Source: Methylobacterium sp. WL1
Lineage (GTDB): Bacteria > Pseudomonadota > Alphaproteobacteria > Rhizobiales > Beijerinckiaceae
Direction of reading: 5' to 3'
Length of the DNA stretch: 64,000 bases
NCBI RefSeq assembly: GCF_008000895.1
Contig: NZ_CP042823.1
Span: forward strand, 1,863,001 to 1,927,000
The number at the start of each line of letters is the position of its first letter. Position 1 is the stretch's first letter. A model generated the notes under the pieces. The model worked only from the letters and a program-made list of their open reading frames with translations. It ran no database searches and was not told where the DNA came from. This document shows, piece by piece, positions 36,794 through 45,679 of the stretch. The position numbers and the translations under genes are program-made.

Positions 36794-37915
36794 ATGCGAC
36801 GGGCGATCGTTCACATTGGTATGCCGCGCACCGGATCGACCTCGTTCCAAGAGGTCCTCGCCCGGTTACGGCCTCGCCTTGAATCAGTCGGTTTGTGCTA
36901 CCCAAAACTCGCTCCTTCCGGCGCAAACGCTTCGGACGACGTGAACCACTACCTGCTCGGACGGGCCCTCGACGGCCGCGACTCCGTGCGAGAGCGCCTT
37001 GGCAGTCTTAGCCGGCTGGCAAAAACGCTGTCCGACACCGAGGCCGACACGGTGATCCTCTCGTACGAGGATTTCGCCGTGCAGCGACCGGGCCTCTGCG
37101 TGCCCAGTGTTCTCGCCGACGTATTCGCACGGCACGGCTTCGCGATGGAGGTCGCGCTCGTGGTCAAGCCGCAGGCCGAGCAACTCGCCTCCGCCTACGC
37201 CCTACGTGCGCAACTCGTAGCTGAAGCACGGACCTTCCGTGAGTTCGTGAACCGCGAGGGCACTTCAGGACGCTACGACTACGCAGCGCGGCTTGAACCA
37301 TGGCTACGCGCAGCCGGAGGTCGGGTCGCCGCCGTGCCGGTGCGGGCCCGGTGCTCCGATGCACCACTGTTGGCCCGTCTCATCGAGGCCCTGGGGCTTA
37401 ACGCACGCTTGGAGCCGCTACTGACCACGGGAGACCTCACTTACCGAACAAACCGCAGCTCAGGCCCGGTCGCCGTCGAGGCGTCCCGTCGCCTGCATGG
37501 GCTCGGGCTACACCGTCAGATCACCGGGCACCCGCGGCGACTCGGCCATCTCTTGGACGAGCTAGCTTGGGCACGCGGCATCGACGCAAAAGCGTTCAGG
37601 GGCAACGCGCCCCACGCCCTCGCGACCATCGCGTCGTACCACGCTGCCTCAAACGAGCGGCTGGCCGCCAAGTGTTGGGGCCGAGGCTGGAACGCGGTTG
37701 TCGTTGACGCTCCCGAACATCCGCCGAATGAGCTGGCCGATCAGTTGATCTCCCCCGACACCGGGGCGGAGGTGGAATGGTTGGTGGCTGAAGTGATGGC
37801 GCGAGTTGCTTACCGGGCGCCCCCAGCGTGGCTGCGCTGGCTGGACAGTGCCGTTGAGCGGGGCGTGGAGCGTCTCGCCGATCTCGTCGGCGGACCAGCC
37901 TGGCGGGTGCGCTGA
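36794..37915 (+). CDS. Sulfotransferase-like P-loop protein
   Basis: 373 aa from ATG 36794. Residues 5-20 form a P-loop of the kind that binds the 5'-phosphosulfate of PAPS (IVHIGMPRTGSTSFQEVL); the strand-plus-Ser stretch near 95 (ADTVILSYEDF) fits the family. The rest is poorly conserved, as usual for bacterial sulfotransferases of the GT-A-neighbour type, so the acceptor is unknown. The next gene, two bases on, encodes APS kinase, which makes PAPS. An in-frame ATG at 36770 would add eight residues but is further from the conserved start. Confidence 0.7.
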   Translation: MRRAIVHIGMPRTGSTSFQEVLARLRPRLESVGLCYPKLAPSGANASDDVNHYLLGRALDGRDSVRERLGSLSRLAKTLSDTEADTVILSYEDFAVQRPGLCVPSVLADVFARHGFAMEVALVVKPQAEQLASAYALRAQLVAEARTFREFVNREGTSGRYDYAARLEPWLRAAGGRVAAVPVRARCSDAPLLARLIEALGLNARLEPLLTTGDLTYRTNRSSGPVAVEASRRLHGLGLHRQITGHPRRLGHLLDELAWARGIDAKAFRGNAPHALATIASYHAASNERLAAKCWGRGWNAVVVDAPEHPPNELADQLISPDTGAEVEWLVAEVMARVAYRAPPAWLRWLDSAVERGVERLADLVGGPAWRVR

Positions 37916-37916
37916 G

Positions 37917-38549
37917 ATGGGCAAATTGTACGATCCTGCGATCGCCCCTACGCCTCGGCCCAACTTAACGCGGTACCCGCTGGCACCGCGGGAGCTGCGC
38001 TGGGAGGTGCTCGACCAGCGGCCAGTGATCGCGTGGCTGACCGGCTTGCCCGGAGCGGGCAAATCGACCATCGCCGCCGCCGCAGACCGAGTGCTCATAG
38101 CCAGCAGCCGGCACAGCGCAGTGCTCGACGGTGACAACCTGCGCCACGGACTGAATGCCGACCTCGCCTTCACACCGCGGGACAGATCCGAGAACGTGCG
38201 GCGTGTCGCCGAGGTGGCCCGTTTGATGGCCGAAACCGGCACGGTAGTGATCGTCTCGCTGATCTCTCCGTTGCAAAGCGACCGCGACTTGGCGCGGCGC
38301 GTGGCCGGTGACATCCCCTTCCTCGAGGTGTTCATCGACACGCCGGCCTCAATCTGCGCACGGCGAGATCCGAAGGGGCTGTACGCGCGTGCTGGTCGGG
38401 GCGAGATCACAGCGTTCACTGGTGTGTCGGCGCCCTACGAGGAACCGGGAGCCCCTGATCTTTTGCTGCACACTGAGGGGCTGGCAGTGGCGCATTCGGT
38501 AGCCCCATTGTGCGAGGCCCTGCTGCGGTTAAGCGCAGCCGATGTGTAA
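37917..38549 (+). CDS. cysC: Adenylyl-sulfate (APS) kinase
   Basis: Cytoplasmic kinase of 210 aa producing PAPS from APS and ATP. P-loop GLPGAGKS at residues 43-50, then SAVLDGDNLRHGLNADLAF (substrate-binding DGDN and RHGLN), DRSENVRRVAEVARLM and FLEVFIDTPASICARRDPKGLYARA. All catalytic motifs are intact. It is a single-domain protein, not fused to ATP sulfurylase. Coupling with a sulfotransferase gene points to sulfation and not only to sulfate assimilation. Confidence 0.93.
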   Translation: MGKLYDPAIAPTPRPNLTRYPLAPRELRWEVLDQRPVIAWLTGLPGAGKSTIAAAADRVLIASSRHSAVLDGDNLRHGLNADLAFTPRDRSENVRRVAEVARLMAETGTVVIVSLISPLQSDRDLARRVAGDIPFLEVFIDTPASICARRDPKGLYARAGRGEITAFTGVSAPYEEPGAPDLLLHTEGLAVAHSVAPLCEALLRLSAADV

Positions 38550-38624
38550 GTGGGTTCGATCCCGTGCGTCACGGATGGGTTTCAACCCGCCCGTATGCGA
38601 ATCGCCCGGCGTCGCCGTCGTGAC

Positions 38625-38705
38625 GCTGAATGTCCGCTATGGGGAAGCGCTCGAGGCTCTCTGAATGACCGGGATGGGCGCAAACCAGCCGGTTGGTCCT
38701 TGCCG
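38625..38705. repeat. Dispersed repeat, copy A
   Basis: The segment starting GAATGTCCGCTATGGGGAAG and containing GACCGGGATGGGCGCAAA (about 38665-38685) recurs in diverged form near 55945-56031, where the core GACCGGGATGGGCGCAAA is identical. A weaker relative is seen around 48763-48830 (GAATGTCCGC, later GAAATGGGCGCCAAG). Noncoding, in intergenic space each time. Confidence 0.65.
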
Positions 38706-38784
38706 GAAGCAGGATGACAGTTTCGGAGTTGAAGCGCTGAAGAAGCGGGCGAGCCCTTTCCGACCCAACGGGGCTCTGGCGACC

Positions 38785-39951
38785 TCACCGCAGCGTCAGG
38801 GAGCGAGGCAGGTCCGAAAGGGGCTCGGCCCCATGCGCGGTGACGATGACGGTCTCGGATGCGCCGACGGTCCAGGCGCCATAGCGGCGCAAGGTCGCCG
38901 GCAGGTGGAAGACCATGCCTGGCTCGATCGGCCGGTCGACGCCGGTGAAGAGGCTGAGCAGCCCCCCCTCGCCCCAATCGGGCGCGAAGGCGATACCCAT
39001 CGAGTAGCCGATGCGCTTGCGGAAGGCTGGGCCGTAGCCCGCCGCATTGATGATGGCTTGAGCGGCCTCGTGAGGGACGGAGCAGGGCCGGCCCGGTCGT
39101 ATCGCGTCGAGGGCCGCGTCGAGGGCTCGCAGCGCGCAATCCATCATCCGCCGCGCCTCGGACGGCGGCTCGCCGATCCAAACGCTGCGCATCAGCGCCG
39201 CGTGGTAGCGGGCATGGCTGCCTGCGAGTTCGAGGAACACCGCATCGCCCGGTTCCAGCCGGCGCCGGCGCCACGTCATGTGCGGTAGCCCGCTGCGGGG
39301 GCCCGACGAGATCAGGGGCTCCATCGCCATCGCCTCGGACCCGGCCGTCGTGGCGGCGGCGAGCATGGCGGCGGCGACCGCGTTCTCGTCGTTCCCCACT
39401 GTGCAGGCCGCGATGCCGGCCGCGAGCCCGGCCTGTGCGTAACGTGCGGCGGCCCGGATCGCCTTCAGCTCGACCGCTGACTTCACTGTGCGCAGGGGGC
39501 CGAGGAGGCCCGACCCGTCCGGAACCGGGTCGATGCCGAGCGCCGTGCCGATCCGCGCCGCCAGGGCGGGCGAGACGAACCAGCCGTCCCGCTCCAGCGC
39601 CGGCCGGGCGAAGCCCCGGCGGCGCACGAGATCGGCCAGGGCGTCGGCCGGGTCGGTCCCGTCTGGATAGGCCTGGATGTCGTTGAGCCAGGTATTGGCC
39701 GCCGCCCCCGGCAATTCGAGCTGGCGCACCAGCAAGGCCGGCTCTCCCTCCACCGGCAGCACGAGGGCCTGAAAGGCGAAGTAGCCCGCCGTCTGGCGGC
39801 CGGTCAGCCAGTAGATCGCCTCCGGACCGGTCACAACCAGGGCATCGTGGCCGGCGGCGGCGATTGCAGCCCGTGCCGCCATCTGCCGCGCGGCGAACTC
39901 CGCCTCCGGGAAGGCCGCCTCACAGCCGCGCAGGTTCGCAAATTCATCCAT
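38785..39951 (-). CDS. M24-family, creatinase/ectoine hydrolase-like protein lacking metal ligands
   Basis: 388 aa with a creatinase N-terminal domain (about 15-140; LVVTGPEAIYWLTGRQTAGY) and a pita-bread domain (about 165-385). Metal-dependent M24 peptidases need Asp, Asp, His, Glu, Glu. Here the first pair reads VFLELAGSHARYHAALMRS instead of a DxG..D pair, and the penultimate Glu region reads GMVFHLPATLRR. The metal site is therefore lost, as in creatinase and ectoine hydrolase (DoeA), which use the same fold for C-N hydrolysis without metal. Downstream of GntR and an amino-acid importer, it probably hydrolyses a small amidine or cyclic amide, not Xaa-Pro peptides. Confidence 0.8.
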   Translation of the reverse strand: MDEFANLRGCEAAFPEAEFAARQMAARAAIAAAGHDALVVTGPEAIYWLTGRQTAGYFAFQALVLPVEGEPALLVRQLELPGAAANTWLNDIQAYPDGTDPADALADLVRRRGFARPALERDGWFVSPALAARIGTALGIDPVPDGSGLLGPLRTVKSAVELKAIRAAARYAQAGLAAGIAACTVGNDENAVAAAMLAAATTAGSEAMAMEPLISSGPRSGLPHMTWRRRRLEPGDAVFLELAGSHARYHAALMRSVWIGEPPSEARRMMDCALRALDAALDAIRPGRPCSVPHEAAQAIINAAGYGPAFRKRIGYSMGIAFAPDWGEGGLLSLFTGVDRPIEPGMVFHLPATLRRYGAWTVGASETVIVTAHGAEPLSDLPRSLTLR

Positions 39952-39965
39952 CGCGCCGCCACAAC

Positions 39966-40646
39966 TTAGAATTCGCTCAGGCGGCGAATAATGCCCAGCT
40001 TGAAGTTTTCGAGATGAGCCGCGATGGCATCGGCCGCCGCCGCCGCGTCCCCGGCTCGCAGGGCGGCGACCACCGCCAAGTGCTCGCGATGCACTGCCTC
40101 GAACCGTTCGGGCATCCGGCTCAGGTTAAACATCTGCGTCTTAAGCCGCAGATCCTTGATCGTCTTGGCCAGGATCGCATTTTGACTGTGATCGGCGAAC
40201 AGTTCGTGGAAACGGCGGTCGACCTCCCAGTTGCCCGGGGCATCCGGATCCCCCGCCGCCAGCAGCGCCTCGATCTGTCCCTGCAAATCCTCCAGCACGG
40301 CGTCGGCGATCCGGCCCGCGGCGAGCACGACGCTCTCCCGTTCCAGCAGGCGGCGGACGTGCAGGATCTCGATCAGCTCGCGCAGGGAGAACTCCTTCAC
40401 GACGAGCATCCCGCCGGGCTGCCGCTCGATCAGGCCCTCGGTCTCCAGCCGCGACATCGCCTCGCGGGTCGGTGTGCGCGAGATGTCGAGCATCTCGGCG
40501 AGGCGACGCTCGTGCAGCACGGTCCCGGCCGGAAGGTCGCGCCGCACCAGCATGTCGAGCAGCTTGTCATAGGCCATCTGACCCAGGCTCTGTTCGCGCC
40601 GGGCGTTGAGCGCCGTCGTGTACGACGATGCGTCAAGGGTCTTCAT
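39966..40646 (-). CDS. GntR-family transcriptional regulator (FadR/FCD type)
   Basis: 226 aa from ATG 40646 with GGAGGA upstream. Winged helix-turn-helix at residues 20-85 (LHERRLAEMLDISRTPTREA, LIERQPGGMLVV) and an FCD ligand domain with the metal/ligand residues in EVDRRFHELFADHSQN and VHREHLAVVAAL. It lies in the leftward operon after the importer genes and 14 bases before the M24 gene. It probably controls both divergent units; palindromic candidates lie in 43106-43299. Confidence 0.9.
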   Translation of the reverse strand: MKTLDASSYTTALNARREQSLGQMAYDKLLDMLVRRDLPAGTVLHERRLAEMLDISRTPTREAMSRLETEGLIERQPGGMLVVKEFSLRELIEILHVRRLLERESVVLAAGRIADAVLEDLQGQIEALLAAGDPDAPGNWEVDRRFHELFADHSQNAILAKTIKDLRLKTQMFNLSRMPERFEAVHREHLAVVAALRAGDAAAAADAIAAHLENFKLGIIRRLSEF

Positions 40647-40716
40647 CGGTTCCTCCCGGAGCGGCCGGCCGGGCCGCCCCCGTCTTCTTGTCGGTATGCC
40701 GTGTCGCCGCCGCCTT

Positions 40717-41514
40717 TCACATGGCGTTCGTGCGGATCGGCTCCTTCGGCGCCGGGTCATAGCCGATCAGCGGGGTGATGAGCTTGGCATAGGTGCCGTC
40801 GGCGACCATCCCGGCGAGGGCTTTGTTGACGGCCGCATGCAGGTTCGGCTTCCCCTTCTTGATGGCAAAGCCCTTCTGGATGGTGCTGAGCGGGGTTTCG
40901 ATCATCACCAGCGGCAGCTTGCGGGCCTTGATCGCGTAGTTGCCGGCCACCGCGTCGTTGATCACCGCGTCGATGTTGCCACCGACGAGGTCCTGCATGG
41001 CGTCCGCGGCGGTCTTGTAGCTCTTCAAGGTGGCGCCGTGGTCCTCGGCGAGCTTTCCGAAGGTCGAGGCCGAGAGGGCGCCCACATTCCGGCCCTTTAG
41101 ATCGTCCGGACCCTTGATGCCCGTATCCTTGCGGGTGACGATCCGCGCCCCGGATTCGAGCCACCCGTCCGCGAAGGCGACCTGCTTCTGCCGGGCGGGC
41201 GTGATGTCCATCGACTCGCTGGTGATGTCGTACTGATCGGCCATCAGGCCGATCAGCAGGGCATCGAACTTGACGTTCACGGGGCTGTATTCGAGCCCGA
41301 GCCTGCGGCAGACCTCGCGCATCACCCGGACCTCCAGCCCGTCGAGCTCGCCGCTCGGCGTACGCATGCTGAAGGGCGCGAAGGTGCTGTCGGTCGCCAC
41401 GATCAGCTTGCCGGGCTCGATCAGTTCCAGCTTGCCCTCGGCCGCGCGGACCGCGGGAGCAGCCAGCAGGCTGGTGCAGAGGGCAGCGAGTGCGAGGAGG
41501 TGTCGGCGGTTCAT
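40717..41514 (-). CDS. Polar amino-acid type ABC transporter binding protein
   Basis: Periplasmic family-3 solute-binding protein of 265 aa. Signal peptide in residues 1-24 (LLALAALCTSLLAAPAVRA). Typical family segments: LIVATDSTFAPFSM, DGLEVRVMREVCRRLGLEY, ADQYDITSESMDITPARQK, SGARIVTRKDTGIKG, DAVINDAVAGNYAI. Third gene of the importer (ATPase, permease, binding protein, in this order from the promoter). Ligand is unknown; pyroglutamate or an N-substituted amino acid would fit the surrounding enzymes. Confidence 0.9.
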   Translation of the reverse strand: MNRRHLLALAALCTSLLAAPAVRAAEGKLELIEPGKLIVATDSTFAPFSMRTPSGELDGLEVRVMREVCRRLGLEYSPVNVKFDALLIGLMADQYDITSESMDITPARQKQVAFADGWLESGARIVTRKDTGIKGPDDLKGRNVGALSASTFGKLAEDHGATLKSYKTAADAMQDLVGGNIDAVINDAVAGNYAIKARKLPLVMIETPLSTIQKGFAIKKGKPNLHAAVNKALAGMVADGTYAKLITPLIGYDPAPKEPIRTNAM

Positions 41515-41580
41515 AGCAATCTCCGATGTTGGGACGGGGCGAGAGGTGTGAGCCGCGGCCCGACTCGCGGCAGGCGCTGC

Positions 41581-42264
41581 TCAGGACAGACGGGCGTAGC
41601 GCCGCTCGAAGTAGGCGGAGAGCTGCGACAGGATCGACGTGAGGCCGAGGTAAATCAGCGCCGCCGCGATGTAGAAATCGAACGGGCGAAACGTGGTGGC
41701 GATCATGAGCTGGGCGTAGAGGGTCAGCTCGACCACCGTGATCGTCGAGAGCAACGACGTGTTCTTGACCGACGAGATCGCCTCGTTGGTGAGCGAAGGC
41801 AGGATCATGCGGAAGACCTGCGGCATTACGATCCGCGCCATCATGATCCGCGGGTTCATGCCCAAGGCCAAGGCCGATTCCATCTGACCCCGGGGGATCG
41901 CCGCGAGGCCGGCACGGATGGTCTCGGCTACGTAGGCGCCGCTGCTGACGCCCAGCGCGATGATCCCGGCGGTGATCGGCGACAGCTTCACGCCGATCTG
42001 CGGCATGCCGAAATAGACGATGAACACCTGGACAAGGGTCGGCGTACCCCGAATAAACCAGACGTAGAAGCTCGCCAGGGCCCGGAAGGGAGCGAAGGAC
42101 GAGCGCTTGCCTAGCGCCCCGAGCAGGCCGCAGACCCAGCTCACAAGAATACTCGCCACCGTGACGCCGAGAACGACGATGGTCGCCGAGAGAAAGCCGG
42201 GGCCGTAGGTGACGACCTCTTCCGAGAGGCTGAGCCACCAGTCCTGAATTGCCGTGACGCTCAT
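41581..42264 (-). CDS. Polar amino-acid type ABC transporter permease (GlnP/HisM)
   Basis: Inner-membrane subunit of 227 aa from ATG 42264 (a GTG directly before it, at 42267, is the alternative). Helices start at FLSATIVVLGVTVASILVSW; the family motif WFIRGTPTLVQVFIVYFG is intact and the cytoplasmic EAA-type loop reads LALGMNPRIMMARIVMPQ. A single permease gene implies a homodimeric channel. Confidence 0.9.
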   Translation of the reverse strand: MSVTAIQDWWLSLSEEVVTYGPGFLSATIVVLGVTVASILVSWVCGLLGALGKRSSFAPFRALASFYVWFIRGTPTLVQVFIVYFGMPQIGVKLSPITAGIIALGVSSGAYVAETIRAGLAAIPRGQMESALALGMNPRIMMARIVMPQVFRMILPSLTNEAISSVKNTSLLSTITVVELTLYAQLMIATTFRPFDFYIAAALIYLGLTSILSQLSAYFERRYARLS

Positions 42265-42298
42265 CACCGTCCGAACTCCCCGCTGGATATGCGGCTAC

Positions 42299-43105
42299 TC
42301 ACGCCGAGTGCCCGAGGCCGGTCGGCTCGTGCAGCACACGCCGGAGGAAGTGGCGCAACCGCTCGCTCCGAGGGGCACCGATGACTTCCTTAGGCGGGCC
42401 GTCCTCGGCGATCACGCCACCGTCGAAGAACAGAGTGCGGGTGCCGACGTCGCGGGCGAAGGCCATCTCGTGGGTGACGAGCAGCATCGTCATCCCATCC
42501 GCCGCGAGGGAGGCCATCAGCGCCAGCACCTCGCCCACCAGCTCAGGATCGAGGGCCGAGGTCACCTCGTCGAACAGCATCACCTTGGGTGCCATCGCCA
42601 GGGCGCGCACGATCGCCACGCGCTGCTGCTGCCCACCCGAGAGCTTCGACGGGTAGGCTTGCCTCTTCTCGTAGAGGCCGATGCGCTCTAGCAGCGCCTC
42701 AGCTTCCTCCACCGCCTGCCGGCGCGGCATTCGTCGCACTCTGATCGGCGCCTCGACGACGTTCTCCAGCACGGTCATGTGCGGCCAGAGATTGTAGCTC
42801 TGGAAGACCATGCCGATCCGCGCCCGCAATTCGCAGAGCTGCTGCGGGGTCGGCTGACGACGGGCGCCCAGCTCGTAGTCGAAGGCGAATCGCTCGAAAT
42901 CCATGAAGCCAGAGGTCGGCGTCTCCATAAGGTTCAGGCACCGCAGGAAGGTGCTCTTGCCCGAGCCGCTCGCGCCGATGATCGACACCACTTCGCCCTC
43001 GTGGATATCGAGGGAGATGCCCTTCAGGACTTCGTTGGCGCCGTAGCTCTTGTGCAGCTTCCTGATCTTCAAAAGCGGCGTCTTGGCGACTTCGATCTCC
43101 GTCAT
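42299..43105 (-). CDS. Polar amino-acid type ABC transporter ATPase (GlnQ/HisP)
   Basis: 268 aa. Walker A GASGSGKSTFLR, Q-loop VFQSYNLWPHMTVL, signature LSGGQQQRVAIVR, Walker B VMLFDEVTSALDPELV and switch LVTHEMAFARDVG are all present. First gene of the leftward operon; its start faces the divergent dehydrogenase gene across a 194-base promoter region. Confidence 0.92.
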   Translation of the reverse strand: MTEIEVAKTPLLKIRKLHKSYGANEVLKGISLDIHEGEVVSIIGASGSGKSTFLRCLNLMETPTSGFMDFERFAFDYELGARRQPTPQQLCELRARIGMVFQSYNLWPHMTVLENVVEAPIRVRRMPRRQAVEEAEALLERIGLYEKRQAYPSKLSGGQQQRVAIVRALAMAPKVMLFDEVTSALDPELVGEVLALMASLAADGMTMLLVTHEMAFARDVGTRTLFFDGGVIAEDGPPKEVIGAPRSERLRHFLRRVLHEPTGLGHSA

Positions 43106-43299
43106 CGTTCACCCTAAATCGTTGTCATCGTTTCGATTTTTATTGCAATACTGTGATAGTACTTGAACCTATCGATCTATTCGCTCTACCGTTCAAGAAT
43201 ATTACCGTGATATGCCGATCTGTATTGGATTTTCATGTTGCCAGTATCGAGGCGATGCGATACACTCATCGGTATACCACCGGCATTCAAGCGGTATTT
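43106..43299. promoter_or_regulatory. Divergent promoter region with palindromes
   Basis: AT-rich spacer between the importer/regulator operon and the hydroxyacid dehydrogenase operon. It holds two perfect palindromes: TATTGCAATA (43141-43150) and GGTATACC (43271-43278). The second resembles the GTATAC core bound by many FCD-type GntR regulators and lies 22 bases before the ATG at 43300, so it is the better operator candidate for the GntR protein at 39966-40646. Confidence 0.5.
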
Positions 43300-44364
43300 A
43301 TGAGCAGGGCTGCCTCGTACGTGTTCACTGAGCCTTCCTTCCCCCGTTCCCCCTCCGCGGAACCGTCGGGCGTCTGCCTCATCGTTCAGCCGATCCACGC
43401 AGCCGGGCTGGCCCGTCTCCGGGCGGCGGGGCTTGAGCACCGGATCGCCACCGACCTCGCCCCCGCGACTCTCGTCCGCGAGGCGGCCGACTGTGTCGCG
43501 GTGATCACGCGCAACGGCGGCTTCCCCGCAGAGGCGGTGCTGGCCGCGCCCCGGCTGAGGGTGATCGGGGTTCATGGCACCGGGACTGACCCGGTGGCCG
43601 TTCCCGAGGCGACGAGGGTAGGAATTCCGGTCGTCAACACGCCGGGGGCCAATGCCCAGTCCGTCGCCGAGCATGCGATCGGCCTGATCTTCGCCCTGGC
43701 GAAGGCGATCCCGCAGGCCGACCGGGCCATGCGGGAAGGCGACCACGATTTCCGCTACGGGGCGCGCCTCGTGGAACTCGCCGGGCTGACGCTCGGTCTC
43801 GTCGGGTTCGGTGCCATCGGGCAAGCGACCGGCCGACTGGCGGCGGCCCTCGGCATGGAAGTGCTCGCCTACGGCCCGACACGGCCCGACTCCGATTTTC
43901 AGGCCATAGGGGCCGAGCGCGCCACCTCCCTGCCGGACCTCCTCGCCCGGGCCGACGTGGTCTCCCTGCACCTGCCGCTCACGCCCCTGACCCGTGGGCT
44001 GATCGGTTCGGGGGAGCTGACCCGCATGAAGGCTGGCGCTTTTTTGATCAACACCGCCCGTGGCGCCTTGGTGGACGAGGGTGCCCTGGCCAAGGCTCTC
44101 GCTGCTGGGACCATTGCTGGCGCGGGGCTCGACGTGGTGTCGGGGGACGCGCTCGCGCACGACCATCCGCTCCATGGGGAGCGCCGGGCGATCCTTACCC
44201 CCCATGTCGCGGCATCCACCGAGGCGGCCCTGATCCGTGCGGCCGAGCGGGTCGCCGGGCAGGTGGTCGACGTGCTCGCCGGCCGCCGCCCACCGAACCT
44301 CGTCAACGCGGAGGTCTGGGATCGGCGGCGGCAGGGTGAACCGTCCGCGGAGTTTCCGGCATGA
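43300..44364 (+). CDS. D-isomer-specific 2-hydroxyacid dehydrogenase
   Basis: NAD(P)-dependent oxidoreductase of 354 aa from ATG 43300; an upstream extension to 43153 runs through the promoter region and was not used. Substrate domain: NTPGANAQSVAEHAIGLIFA. Rossmann fold: LGLVGFGAIGQATGRLAAALG. Catalytic Arg in NTARGALVDEGALAKAL, Glu/Asp region GAGLDVVSGDALAHDHPLH and His in ILTPHVAASTEAA, as in the phosphoglycerate/glyoxylate reductase group. It would interconvert a 2-oxo and a D-2-hydroxy acid in the pathway of this operon. Confidence 0.9.
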   Translation: MSRAASYVFTEPSFPRSPSAEPSGVCLIVQPIHAAGLARLRAAGLEHRIATDLAPATLVREAADCVAVITRNGGFPAEAVLAAPRLRVIGVHGTGTDPVAVPEATRVGIPVVNTPGANAQSVAEHAIGLIFALAKAIPQADRAMREGDHDFRYGARLVELAGLTLGLVGFGAIGQATGRLAAALGMEVLAYGPTRPDSDFQAIGAERATSLPDLLARADVVSLHLPLTPLTRGLIGSGELTRMKAGAFLINTARGALVDEGALAKALAAGTIAGAGLDVVSGDALAHDHPLHGERRAILTPHVAASTEAALIRAAERVAGQVVDVLAGRRPPNLVNAEVWDRRRQGEPSAEFPA

Positions 44365-45644
44365 ACGGGTTAGGGGCTGCAACGGGCGCAGATTTGATCG
44401 CCATCGACCCGGACTTCTGCGCCGGACTGTTCGCGCAGCTCCTGTCCTTCAGCCACGACGAGCCCGGGGTCACGCGGGCTGCCTACGGCGAGGGGGAGGA
44501 GCGGGCCCACGCCCTTATGCGAGCGACCGGGCTCGCACTGGGTCTGAGGCCCGAATGCGATGCCGCCGGCAATCTCTTCCTGACAATGCTGGGACGCGAC
44601 CCGGCACTGTCACCCTGGATGGTCGGCTCGCATGTGGATACGGTACCGCACGGTGGTAACTTCGATGGTGCGGCCGGGGTGATTGGTGGCCTCGCAGCCC
44701 TTGAAGCTCTGCGCCGGGCGGGCCTCGTGCCGGCGCGCCCGGTGACGGTGGCGGTGTTCCGAGCCGAAGAGAGCGTGTGGTTCCCTGCCTCCTATGTCGG
44801 CAGCCGCGCCGCCTTCGGCTTACTGCCGCCCGACGTGCTCGACCTGCCCCGCGCCGATTCCGGCCGGAGCCTGCGCGAGCACATGGCTGAGCTCGGCCTG
44901 CGGCCGGAGGCTGTGGCGCGGGGCGAGCGGCTGCTCGACCCGACGCGGATCCACGGTTTTGTGGAAATGCATATCGAACAGGGTCCGGCGCTGGAGGCGA
45001 CCGGGGTCCCGGTAGGCTTCGTCACGGCGATCAGCGGCAGCTTCCGCTACCGCAAGGCCGCCTGCTTCGGCCGCTACGGCCATTCCGGCGCGGTAGCGCG
45101 GTCCGAGCGCAGCGACGCCGTCTTCGCCCTCGCCGACCTGATCACCGGCCTCGATGCCCTGTGGGGCACGCTGGAGGCGGAGGGGCGGCCGGCCACGATC
45201 ACGCTGGGCGAGGTCGGCACTGACCCGGTCCAGCACGCCTTCGCCAAGATCCCCGGCGAGGTCCGCTTCTGCCTCGACGTGCGCAGCACCGAGCCCGCCG
45301 TTCTGGACCGGATCGAGGCGGCCTTGGCCGAATTGGTTGCCGCCATCGAGGCCGCCCGCGGCGTGCGCTTCGTCCTGGGCGAGCGCACTGGCAGCACGCC
45401 GGCCCGAATGAGCTCAGCGTTGGTCGAGGCCCTGTCGGGCCATGCGCATCGGCTCGGGATGCCGTTCCGGACCATGCCGAGCGGGGCGGGACACGACACC
45501 GCGACCCTCGCCGGCCAGGGCGTGCCAAGCACGATGATCTTCATCCGCAACCAGAACGGCAGCCATAACCCGCACGAGGCGATGCGGATCGAGGATCTGT
45601 GCGCCGCCGCGGCCCTGGTGGCGCACCTCGTCGCAGAAGCCTGA
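44361..45644 (+). CDS. M20-family amidohydrolase (N-carbamoyl amino acid / allantoate type)
   Basis: Metal-dependent hydrolase of 427 aa; its ATG overlaps the dehydrogenase stop (ATGA). Metal-site motifs are present: GSHVDTVPHGGNFDGAAGV, AVFRAEESVWFPASYVGSRA, MHIEQGPALEATG and, at the end, MPSGAGHDTATLAGQGVP and NGSHNPHEAM. These are the features of the hydantoinase/carbamoylase group (beta-ureidopropionase, N-carbamoyl-L-amino acid hydrolase, allantoate amidohydrolase). It releases an amino acid from a carbamoyl- or other N-substituted intermediate. Confidence 0.87.
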   Translation: MNGLGAATGADLIAIDPDFCAGLFAQLLSFSHDEPGVTRAAYGEGEERAHALMRATGLALGLRPECDAAGNLFLTMLGRDPALSPWMVGSHVDTVPHGGNFDGAAGVIGGLAALEALRRAGLVPARPVTVAVFRAEESVWFPASYVGSRAAFGLLPPDVLDLPRADSGRSLREHMAELGLRPEAVARGERLLDPTRIHGFVEMHIEQGPALEATGVPVGFVTAISGSFRYRKAACFGRYGHSGAVARSERSDAVFALADLITGLDALWGTLEAEGRPATITLGEVGTDPVQHAFAKIPGEVRFCLDVRSTEPAVLDRIEAALAELVAAIEAARGVRFVLGERTGSTPARMSSALVEALSGHAHRLGMPFRTMPSGAGHDTATLAGQGVPSTMIFIRNQNGSHNPHEAMRIEDLCAAAALVAHLVAEA

Positions 45645-45679
45645 CCCCGCAGACAGAACCCACGCGAAAGGATGCACCG

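Noticed and set aside
38551..38580. tRNA T-arm-like string GGGTTCGATCCC
   Set aside because: No acceptor, D or anticodon arms fit around it and it overlaps the end of the cysC region.
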